Source of the DNA: Thalassovita autumnalis
GTDB lineage: Bacteria; Pseudomonadota; Alphaproteobacteria; Rhodobacterales; Rhodobacteraceae
Reading direction: 5' to 3'
Length of the DNA: 64,000 nucleotides
NCBI RefSeq assembly: GCF_001458255.1
Contig: NZ_CYSB01000041.1
Span: forward strand, 1-64,000
Under the pieces are notes generated by a model. The model ran no database searches and was not told the origin of the DNA. It worked only from the letters and a program-made list of their open reading frames with translations. This document shows positions 1 through 6,742 of the stretch, one piece after another. A program made the position numbers and the translations under genes. Positions within the stretch are counted from its first letter, which is position 1; each line of letters begins with the position of its first letter.

Positions 1-292
1 TCAGATAAGTGGCGTCGATCATCACGGTCTTCTCTTCCCCGTGCTCGGCTGCTAAACCCGCCATCATCCGAGCAAAGATTCCCTTGTCGCTCCACCGCTT
101 CCAACGGTTGTACAGCGTCTTGTGAGGGCCATAGGCAGCAGGCGCGTCACGCCATCGTAAGCCATTGCGATTGATGAAGATAATTCCGCTTAACACACGA
201 CGGTCATCAACGCGTGGCTTGCCGTGGGACTTCGGGAAGAAGGGCTCAAGACGCGCCATCTGCGCTTCGCTTAACCAGAAAAGATCAGACAT
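1..292 (-). CDS. IS5-family transposase, N-terminal fragment
   Basis: Translation from the ATG at 292 begins MSDLFWLSEAQMARLEPFFP and continues with a region containing GLRWRDAP and NRWKRW. This is the typical N-terminal DNA-binding part (DUF4096-like) of IS5/IS427-group transposases. The last visible residues, MIDATYL, would hold the first Asp of the DDE catalytic triad. About 97 codons are present and the rest is off the edge. Many members of this group are made from two overlapping frames by programmed frameshifting, which cannot be assessed here. Confidence 0.85.
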   Translation of the reverse strand, partial: MSDLFWLSEAQMARLEPFFPKSHGKPRVDDRRVLSGIIFINRNGLRWRDAPAAYGPHKTLYNRWKRWSDKGIFARMMAGLAAEHGEEKTVMIDATYL

Positions 293-357
293 GTTCACCG
301 CTCGTTTTTCGAACTGTGAATCACGCCCCTACGCGGAAATCAATGGGTCCTGACCCT
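1..357 (-). mobile_element. IS5-family insertion sequence, partial (one end; cut by window edge)
   Basis: The segment carries the first part of an IS5-type transposase reading toward the window edge. Outside the gene, near 342-356, lies a short imperfect palindrome (GGGTCAGGACCC read on the minus strand), which resembles an IS5/IS427-group terminal inverted repeat. The other end is outside the window, so neither a target duplication nor completeness can be checked. The exact outer boundary, about 356-358, is an estimate. Confidence 0.75.
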
Positions 358-391
358 AGCAATCAGCATATAGCGCCCCTACTCACAGCCA

Positions 392-420
392 CAAAAAAAG
401 GGAGGGCAATTCGCCCTCCC
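392..420 (-). terminator. Rho-independent terminator of the creatinase gene
   Basis: Read on the minus strand, a GGGAGGGC / GCCCTCCC stem with a short AT loop is followed by a run of T residues. It lies 24 bases beyond the creatinase stop codon. Confidence 0.85.
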
Positions 421-443
421 TTCCTTGCTTTTAGAAAGCGGCC

Positions 444-1652
444 TCAGCCAACCACGTTGAACTCCGGTCCGTAGGGGTAGCCGGTGATGTTTTCATTGCC
501 GTCTTCGGTGATGATCAGGATGTCATGTTCGCGGTAGCCACCCGCGCCCGGCTGGCCGTCTGCAATGGTCAGCATCGGCTCCATCGAGATCACCATGCCC
601 GGCTCCAGCACTGTGTCGATGTCTTCGCGCAGTTCCAGACCCGCCTCGCGGCCATAGTAATGCGACAGCACCCCGAAGGAATGGCCATATCCAAAGGTCC
701 GGTATTGCAGCATGTCGCGTTCGGCGAAGAACTCATTGATCTGATGGGTCACCTCGGCGCAGCTGGCCCCGGGTTTCAGCAGCGAAATCCCCAATTCATG
801 GGCGCCGACATTGGCCTGCCAGTAGTTCAGGCTGGCGTCATCCACCTCACCAACAAACATCGTGCGTTCCAGCGCGGTGTAATAGCCCGAAATCATCGGG
901 AAGGTGTTCAGCGACAGGATATCGCCGCGTTGCAACCGGCGCGAGGTCACCGGGTTGTGGGCGCCATCGGTGTTGATGCCGGATTGGAACCAGACCCAGG
1001 TGTCACGGTATTCGGCATCGGGGAAGCGTTTGGCAATCTCCAGCTCCATCGCGTCACGGCCGGCCATGGCCACGTCAATCTCACGCACGCCTTCCTTCAC
1101 GGCGTCACGGATCGCATAGCCGCCCACATCTGCCACAGCGGCCCCGGCGCGGATCATCTCCAGCTCGGCGGCAGATTTGTGCATCCGCTGGCGCATGGTC
1201 GGCTCATAAAGGTCAACGGTTTTGGCGGGGCTCAGGAAGGCATCCAGCTTGGATTTCTGCAGCAGGCTCAGGTGGTCGCTCTCATAGCCGATCACCTTGC
1301 CAGACCCGGTGACCGACAGGATGGCGCGCCAGTAGTTGTCACGCTGCCAGTCGGTGTAGGTGATGTTGTCGCCATAGCAGCGCCGCCAGGGCTGACCGGC
1401 ATCAATACCGGCCGAGATGGTCACACATTCGCTGGCCGTCACCACCAGCGCATAGGGCCGTCCAAAGGCGCAGTAGGTGAAGCCCGAATAGTAAGAGATG
1501 TTGTGCATTGAGGAAAACACAGCCGCGTCAGCCCCTGTGTCGATCAGGATCTTGCGCAGCCCTGCGACACGCGCGGCATATTCGCTGTCTGCAAATTGCA
1601 GGGCAGCTTTTTCCCCATTGTGGAAACGATAGAACTCAGGACGAGATGTCAT
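444..1652 (-). CDS. Creatinase (creatine amidinohydrolase, EC 3.5.3.3)
   Basis: The 402-residue product closely resembles Pseudomonas creatinase, which is about 403 residues and splits creatine into sarcosine and urea. It has a creatinase N-terminal domain (about 1-160) and a pita-bread M24-type C-terminal domain. The motifs WQRDNYW, FQSGINTDGAHNPVT and FGYGHSFGVLSHYYGREAG are visible. His232 and Glu358 fall at the same numbers as the catalytic base and a substrate-binding Glu of the Pseudomonas enzyme. The start is ATG 1652, with AGGAGG eight bases upstream; the longer frame to 1706 has no such site. The product should be cytosolic. It is divergent from a P1 peptidase gene across a palindrome-bearing region. 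A DMSP lyase DddP call (also M24 fold) was considered and does not fit the motifs. Confidence 0.93.
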   Translation of the reverse strand: MTSRPEFYRFHNGEKAALQFADSEYAARVAGLRKILIDTGADAAVFSSMHNISYYSGFTYCAFGRPYALVVTASECVTISAGIDAGQPWRRCYGDNITYTDWQRDNYWRAILSVTGSGKVIGYESDHLSLLQKSKLDAFLSPAKTVDLYEPTMRQRMHKSAAELEMIRAGAAVADVGGYAIRDAVKEGVREIDVAMAGRDAMELEIAKRFPDAEYRDTWVWFQSGINTDGAHNPVTSRRLQRGDILSLNTFPMISGYYTALERTMFVGEVDDASLNYWQANVGAHELGISLLKPGASCAEVTHQINEFFAERDMLQYRTFGYGHSFGVLSHYYGREAGLELREDIDTVLEPGMVISMEPMLTIADGQPGAGGYREHDILIITEDGNENITGYPYGPEFNVVG

Positions 1653-1713
1653 TTGTTGACCCTCCTTAACGAAAAGAAAGGTCCCGGCGTTCAGGACGGA
1701 TTGCACGGTGGCC

Positions 1714-1747
1714 CATTGTTCTGGCTTGCCTCAGGCAAGCAACAATG
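1714..1747. promoter_or_regulatory. Large imperfect palindrome between creatinase and P1 peptidase genes
   Basis: GCTTGCCT (1724-1731) and AGGCAAGC (1733-1740) form a perfect 8-base dyad around one base. CATTGTT (1714-1720) and AACAATG (1741-1747) flank it as a second perfect dyad, with three unpaired bases on the left. The element lies in the divergent intergenic region, so it may be an operator for one or both genes. No T run follows, which makes a terminator less likely. The function is inferred. Confidence 0.5.
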
Positions 1748-1845
1748 CGGGCGACGCCATCGCCCAGCCCCGTATATGCCACAACTTGCCGATCCCGCAG
1801 ATTCAGGCAAGATGTTTTGCGACCTATTTGACGGAAAAACGAACT

Positions 1846-2847
1846 ATGCCCGAAAAATCTGACCCCGGCCCACGTAATCTGATCACCGACGTAGCGGGGC
1901 TGCGTGTTGGCAACGCCGAAGATCCCCATATCAAAACCGGTGTGACCGTGCTGCTGGGCGATCAACCCTTCACATGCGGGGTGCATGTCATGGGCGGCGC
2001 GCCCGGCACCCGCGAAACCGATCTGCTGGCGCCGGATAAAACTGTGGAACAGGTCGACGCGCTGGTCTTGTCCGGCGGTTCGGCCTTTGGGCTGGATGCG
2101 CCCTCGGGCGTTGCCGACGCACTGCGGGCCCAGGGGCGCGGCTTTAAGGTGGGCGATCAACTGGTGCCGATCGTGCCCGGCGCGATCCTGTTTGACCTGA
2201 TCAACGGGGGGGACAAGAACTGGACCGAAAACCCCTATAAGCGCCTCGGCGCCAGCGCGTTGACCAATGCTAGCGAAGATTTTGCCCTCGGATCCGTCGG
2301 GGCTGGCACCGGCGCAACCACCGCCAATCTGAAAGGGGGGCTTGGATCGGCCTCCTTCACCCTACCCTCAGGCCACACCGTGGCGGCGCTGGTTGCGGTG
2401 AACGCGCTGGGATCCGCGGTTGTCGGCGACGGCCCGCAGTTCTGGGCCGCGCCCTTTGAACAGACAGCGGAATTTGGCGGTAAAGGCGTGGCGCAGCACT
2501 ACCCTGAGACCCACGTGCCGCCCACAAAACTGGCTGCCCATGCCAACACCACCATTGGTATCATCGCCACGGACGCTACATTGACCCAGGCGCAATGCAC
2601 CCGTTTGGCCACCGCCGCCCATGATGGCTACGCCCGGGCGCTGTTTCCGGCCCATACGCCGATGGATGGGGATCTGATTTTCGCCGCCAGTACCGGCAAG
2701 AAACCCCTGACCGATCCAGTTGCCGATACGCTCTATCTGGGCCATGCGGCCGCAACCGTGATGGCGCGCGCCATTGCCCGCGCGATCTTTCACGCCAGCG
2801 AACAGCCCAATGACGCCCAGCCCACCTGGGCCGCGCGCCACGGTTAG
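1846..2847 (+). CDS. P1/S58-family peptidase (DmpA/NylC-like N-terminal nucleophile hydrolase)
   Basis: The 333-residue protein has the family's GGAPGTRETDLL, LSGGSAFGLDA and GAGTGAT motifs. Members (aminopeptidase DmpA, 6-aminohexanoate oligomer hydrolase NylC) are made as a precursor that cleaves itself before a Ser or Thr nucleophile. Here HANTTIGIIATDA contains Asn234-Thr235, matching the NylC-type Asn/Thr cleavage site, so Thr235 is the predicted nucleophile. The substrate cannot be read from sequence; small peptides or amides are likely. The start was moved to ATG 1846, where homology begins; the upstream frame is low-complexity and crosses the palindrome. No signal peptide is seen. Confidence 0.88.
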   Translation: MPEKSDPGPRNLITDVAGLRVGNAEDPHIKTGVTVLLGDQPFTCGVHVMGGAPGTRETDLLAPDKTVEQVDALVLSGGSAFGLDAPSGVADALRAQGRGFKVGDQLVPIVPGAILFDLINGGDKNWTENPYKRLGASALTNASEDFALGSVGAGTGATTANLKGGLGSASFTLPSGHTVAALVAVNALGSAVVGDGPQFWAAPFEQTAEFGGKGVAQHYPETHVPPTKLAAHANTTIGIIATDATLTQAQCTRLATAAHDGYARALFPAHTPMDGDLIFAASTGKKPLTDPVADTLYLGHAAATVMARAIARAIFHASEQPNDAQPTWAARHG

Positions 2848-2857
2848 GGCCGTGCCT

Positions 2858-2912
2858 CTTTCAACGTTTCAAAAATACTCCCGCCGGAGGCTCCGACACA
2901 GCCACCGGCGGG
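2858..2912. repeat. Dispersed CTTTCAACGTTTC...AAATACTC repeat with GC hairpin
   Basis: Bases 2858-2880 match the motif found at 29195-29218 almost exactly (CTTTCAACGTTTC followed by AAAAATACTCC). It is followed by a CCCGCCGG / CCGGCGGG stem (2880-2887 with 2905-2912). It sits between the converging P1 peptidase and hydrolase genes. It is probably a small extragenic repeat that may also act as a terminator. Confidence 0.55.
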
Positions 2913-2929
2913 ATGCTTAATACGGGGCG

Positions 2930-3721
2930 CTAGCCCAGCAACCGGGTGATCATCCGCCCGTCGCGCTCCTGCAAACCGTCGATCACGTCGAAATGGTGTT
3001 TGCCAGCATCGATCACACAGTCACAGCCCCAGGCCTCCCCAAGGGCGGTGGCCTGTTCCAGAAACACCGGACGCTCTTCACCGCCAACCCAGGCGATGAC
3101 CTCAACACCCTCCAGCGGTTGCTGTAGCACCGGGCTTTCGGCGCGGGCATCGCTGTCGTCCATCTTGAACTTTTCATTCATGGAGGTCTTCAACAACGGG
3201 CGCAGGTCGGCCACCGGCGAAATTGGCATCACCCGCTTGACCCGGGCTGCCACGGCCTCCGGCAACAGCCCCGGCACCACCATCCGGGCCACCAGATGCC
3301 CCCCCGCCGAATGACCCGCCAAATGGATCGGTCCAGCCACCATTTCTGCCGCCACCGGCACCATACGGGCAATCTGATGGGTGATCTCGGCGATCGAGAC
3401 ATCGGGGCACAGATCATAAGACGGCATCGCCACGGCCCAGCCGGCCTCCACCGCGCCTTGGGCAAAATGGGACCAGCTGGATTTGTCAAAGGCCAGCCAA
3501 TAGCCGCCGTGCACAAAAACCAACAGCCCCTTGGCCTGACCTTCGGGCTTGAACAGATCAAACCGATGCCGCGCGCCCTCGCCATAGGACAGGTCCAGTT
3601 CGGCCAGCCCGGCCTCCATCATACCTTCGCGAAACCCAGCAGCGGCGGCGGCCCAGCGGGGCGGGAATGCCTCAGCTCCTTCGATATAGGCGCCATTGGC
3701 ATATGCGTCGTCCAGTTCCAT
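2930..3721 (-). CDS. Alpha/beta hydrolase, arylformamidase-like
   Basis: The 263-residue product has the oxyanion-hole motif HGGYW and the nucleophile elbow GHSAGGH. A C-terminal GKHHFDVIDG supplies a likely catalytic His. This arrangement matches the esterase/kynurenine formamidase branch of alpha/beta hydrolases (BD-FAE/arylformamidase type). No other kynurenine-pathway gene is present, so the substrate is uncertain. The start is ATG 3721 behind AGGGAAG; the longer frame would use a GTG at 3748 with no clear ribosome site. It ends convergently with the P1 peptidase and is divergent from gabD. Confidence 0.8.
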   Translation of the reverse strand: MELDDAYANGAYIEGAEAFPPRWAAAAAGFREGMMEAGLAELDLSYGEGARHRFDLFKPEGQAKGLLVFVHGGYWLAFDKSSWSHFAQGAVEAGWAVAMPSYDLCPDVSIAEITHQIARMVPVAAEMVAGPIHLAGHSAGGHLVARMVVPGLLPEAVAARVKRVMPISPVADLRPLLKTSMNEKFKMDDSDARAESPVLQQPLEGVEVIAWVGGEERPVFLEQATALGEAWGCDCVIDAGKHHFDVIDGLQERDGRMITRLLG

Positions 3722-3830
3722 CACGTCTTCCCTGTCGAATTTGATCACTTTTTCTGGACAATCCTAGCGCCAGATGCTCTGCCTGTGCCAGAGCTAATCA
3801 GCGCCATGAGAATTTCCGGGAGGGTACCAC

Positions 3831-5312
3831 ATGCTCGATAAAGCCACCGATCTGAAATCGCTTCTGAAGGACCCAAGCCTGCTGGCCACGCAGGCCTATA
3901 TTGCAGGGGACTGGGTCGACAGTGACACCGGTGCGACCTACCCGGTAACCAACCCGGCCCGCGGCGATGTGATCGCCGAAGTAGCAGACCCCAGCCGCGC
4001 GCAGGTGGCTGAGGCCATCGCCAAGGCAGAGGTTGCCCAGAAAGAATGGGCCAGCTGGACCGGTAAAGAGCGCGCTGCAGTGCTGCGCCGCTGGTTTGAC
4101 CTGATGATGGAACATCAGGACGATCTGGGCACCATCCTGACCGCCGAACAGGGCAAACCGCTGGCTGAGGCAAAGGGTGAGATTGCCTATGGCGCCTCTT
4201 TCATTGAATTTTTCGCCGAAGAGGCCAAACGAGTCTACGGCGAAACCATTCCCGGCCACCAGCGCGACAAGCGCATCATGGTGATGAAGCAGCCTATCGG
4301 CGTTGCCGCCTCGATCACGCCGTGGAATTTCCCCAACGCGATGATCACCCGCAAGGCAGGCCCTGCACTGGCCGCCGGCTGTGCCTTTGTGGCCCGCCCG
4401 TCCGAGCTGACACCGCTGTCGGCGCTGGCACTGGGTGTACTGGCCGATCGCGCCGGTCTGCCCAAGGGCATCTTGTCGATCCTGCCAACCACGGATGCCC
4501 CCGGCACCGGCCAGGAATTCTGTGAAAACCCGATTGTGCGTAAACTGACCTTCACCGGCTCCACCAATGTGGGCCGCATCCTGATGCGTCAGGCCGCCGA
4601 TCAGGTGATGAAGTGCTCGATGGAACTGGGCGGCAACGCGCCATTCATCGTCTTTGATGACGCCGATCTGGACGAGGCGGTGGCGGGTGCCATCATGTGC
4701 AAGTTCCGCAACAATGGCCAGACCTGCGTCTGTGCCAACCGGATCTACGTGCAGGACGGCGTTTACGATGCCTTTGCAGCCAAGCTGAAGGCAGCCGTTG
4801 AGAAAATGACCGTCGGCGATGGTCTGGAGGCCGGCACTGACTTTGGTCCGCTGATCAACGACAAGGCCATCGCCAAAGTGCAGGAACATATCGCAGACGC
4901 CACCGCCAAAGGCGCTGAGGTCATCCTAGGGGGTGGTGAGGCGCTGCAGGGCGCGGGCCACTTCCTGCCGCCAACCATCGTGACAGGCGCCACCAAAGAC
5001 ATGCAGTTTGCCACGGACGAAACCTTTGGCCCGCTGGCCCCTCTGTTCCGTTTCAAGGACGAAGACGAGGTAATTGAACTGGCCAATGACACGATCTTCG
5101 GTCTGGCCAGCTACTTCTACGCCAAAGACCTGAGCCGTGTGTACAAGGTGGCCGAGGCGTTGGAATACGGCATCGTTGGCGTGAACACCGGCATCATCTC
5201 AACCGAACTGGCCCCGTTTGGTGGCGTCAAACAGTCCGGTCTGGGCCGCGAAGGCAGCCGCCACGGCATGGAAGACTACATGGAAATGAAATACGTCTGC
5301 CTGTCGATCTAA
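3831..5312 (+). CDS. gabD: NAD(P)+-dependent succinate-semialdehyde dehydrogenase
   Basis: This 493-residue protein has the normal length and motifs of GabD. These include PWNFPNAMITRK (NAD binding), FTGSTNVGR, MELGGNAPF with the general base Glu265, and NNGQTCVCANR with nucleophile Cys299 and the neighbouring Cys301 typical of this family. It oxidises succinate semialdehyde to succinate, the last step of GABA and related catabolism, in the cytosol. ATG 3831 is preceded by GGGAGG. A strong terminator follows. An aminotransferase lies convergently downstream, but no classical gabT is in the window. Confidence 0.93.
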   Translation: MLDKATDLKSLLKDPSLLATQAYIAGDWVDSDTGATYPVTNPARGDVIAEVADPSRAQVAEAIAKAEVAQKEWASWTGKERAAVLRRWFDLMMEHQDDLGTILTAEQGKPLAEAKGEIAYGASFIEFFAEEAKRVYGETIPGHQRDKRIMVMKQPIGVAASITPWNFPNAMITRKAGPALAAGCAFVARPSELTPLSALALGVLADRAGLPKGILSILPTTDAPGTGQEFCENPIVRKLTFTGSTNVGRILMRQAADQVMKCSMELGGNAPFIVFDDADLDEAVAGAIMCKFRNNGQTCVCANRIYVQDGVYDAFAAKLKAAVEKMTVGDGLEAGTDFGPLINDKAIAKVQEHIADATAKGAEVILGGGEALQGAGHFLPPTIVTGATKDMQFATDETFGPLAPLFRFKDEDEVIELANDTIFGLASYFYAKDLSRVYKVAEALEYGIVGVNTGIISTELAPFGGVKQSGLGREGSRHGMEDYMEMKYVCLSI

Positions 5313-5335
5313 ACAGACGCATCCGTATGGACCAG

Positions 5336-5363
5336 AAACGGCCCCATCTTGGGGCCGTTTTTT
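5336..5363 (+). terminator. Terminator of gabD, possibly shared with the convergent aminotransferase
   Basis: AAACGGCCCC and GGGGCCGTTT form a 10-base stem around ATCTT, followed by further T residues. It lies between the two converging genes. Confidence 0.88.
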
Positions 5364-5369
5364 GTGGAC

Positions 5370-6584
5370 TTAAGCCAGTGCCTCTGTGATCACCCGGCCC
5401 AGCCGGGCAATGCCTTCATCGATCTGTACCTGGTCCGGGCTGGAGAAGTTGAGGCGCAGCGTGTTGCGCCCATCGTCATCGGGGTAAAACGCCCCGCCGG
5501 GCACAAAGGCCACCTTTTCATCCCGCAGCGCCGTCGCCAGCAGATCAGCGCCATCCATCCCCGCAGGCAGGGTCATCCAGACAAACATGCCGCCCTCAGG
5601 GTGGGTCCAGTCAACGCCGTCTGGCATGTGACGCGTCAAAGCCGCCAGCATCCGATCCCGCCGCGCCTTGTAATGGGCACAGAGCCGTTGCGTGTGCTCC
5701 TCAAACCCGTCCGCAGCGACATGGGCCACAGCCATCTGGTTCAGCGTTGCCGTGTGCAGATCTCCCGCCTGTTTCAACAGCACCATCTGATCAATCACCG
5801 GCCGCGCCGCACAGACCCAGCCGATACGCAGCCCCGGCGACAGAGTTTTGGAAAAAGACCCGCAGTAAATCGTGCGACACTGATCCAGATCACCCTTCTC
5901 AGCCAGTTCCAGCGCCAGGATCGGCGGGATATCTTCGCCCTCATAGCGCAGCGATTGATAGGCGGCATCTTCGATCACCACGCAATCCAAGGCCTCGGCC
6001 TGGGCCAGAACTTTTTGCCGTTCCTCCAGTGACAAGGTGATGCCTGTAGGATTGGCGAAATCTGGGGACAGGTAGCTGAATTTCACCCGCCCCCCTGCGG
6101 CCTCTGCCTCGGCGCGCAGCTCATCGGCGGATCGATTTCCCATCGGGTCCAGCCGGTCAAAACGGGGTTCATAGGCGTTAAACGCCCCCAGCGCGCCCAG
6201 ATAGGTTGGCCATCCAACAAGGGCCGTGTCGCCGGGTGATAGGAACAGTTTACCCAGATAGTCCAGCGCCTGCTGCGAGCCTGAGGTGATCAGGATATTG
6301 TCCGCGCCGCACGGCACCCCCAGCTGCGTCATCCGTTCCGCGATCCACTGCCGCAGGGGTGGATAGCCTTCTGAGGTGGAGTATTGCAGCGACAGGGCGT
6401 GCTGCCCGTCAGACAACGCAACCGCCATCGCATCGCGGAATTTTTCGGCCGGAAAAAGCGCCGGATCAGGAATGCCCCCGGCAAAGGAAATCACATCCGG
6501 CTGATCCAGAAGTTTCAAAAGCTCACGGATTTCCGATGCTTTCATGCGCGAATTGCGGGTTGCAAAGAACGAATCGATCTTCAT
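5370..6584 (-). CDS. PLP-dependent class I/II aminotransferase (LysN/2-aminoadipate aminotransferase-like)
   Basis: The 404-residue protein starts MKIDSFFATRNSRMKASEIR and has FAGGIPDP, SGSQQALD, FANPTGITLS and the PLP-lysine motif SFSKTLSPGLRIGW. Together these place it in the fold-type I group containing 2-aminoadipate aminotransferase and the aminotransferase half of MocR regulators. There is no GntR-type N-terminal HTH, so it is a stand-alone enzyme. Substrate specificity cannot be assigned. ATG 6584 is preceded by GGAGG at good spacing; the longer frame to 6647 lacks support. It converges on gabD and is divergent from the phytase-like gene. Confidence 0.85.
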   Translation of the reverse strand: MKIDSFFATRNSRMKASEIRELLKLLDQPDVISFAGGIPDPALFPAEKFRDAMAVALSDGQHALSLQYSTSEGYPPLRQWIAERMTQLGVPCGADNILITSGSQQALDYLGKLFLSPGDTALVGWPTYLGALGAFNAYEPRFDRLDPMGNRSADELRAEAEAAGGRVKFSYLSPDFANPTGITLSLEERQKVLAQAEALDCVVIEDAAYQSLRYEGEDIPPILALELAEKGDLDQCRTIYCGSFSKTLSPGLRIGWVCAARPVIDQMVLLKQAGDLHTATLNQMAVAHVAADGFEEHTQRLCAHYKARRDRMLAALTRHMPDGVDWTHPEGGMFVWMTLPAGMDGADLLATALRDEKVAFVPGGAFYPDDDGRNTLRLNFSSPDQVQIDEGIARLGRVITEALA

Positions 6585-6668
6585 AAGGCTGCCTCCATGG
6601 GTTTGGACCCTGCGCGGCGACCTGAGGTAAGTCAATATAGCTGACATAAATCGTGATCAGTCTGAAAT

Positions 6669-6697
6669 GCTTCATCAAACCGTCACCTGCCTGTCAT
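6669..6697 (+). promoter_or_regulatory. Probable Pho box (PhoB-binding direct repeats)
   Basis: CCGTCAC (6680-6686), four bases, then CTGTCAT (6691-6697) fits the Pho-box rule of two 7-base CTGTCAT-like repeats spaced by 4. A weaker third unit, GCTTCAT (6669-6675), lies in the same 11-base register upstream. The site is 46 bases before the start of a secreted phytase/esterase-like gene, consistent with induction by phosphate starvation. No phoB/phoR is in the window. Confidence 0.6.
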
Positions 6698-6742
6698 CCG
6701 GCCCGTGCAAGGCCTGCCACAGATATGACAAGGGAGAGCCCT

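Noticed and set aside
525-1511. Long plus-strand open frame opposite creatinase
   Set aside because: It is the antisense shadow of a well-recognised gene; the translation is low-complexity, His/Gln/Arg-rich and matches no family.
444-1652. DMSP lyase DddP as an identity for the M24-fold protein
   Set aside because: Motifs and the positions of His232 and Glu358 match creatinase closely, and the DddP-specific sequence is absent.
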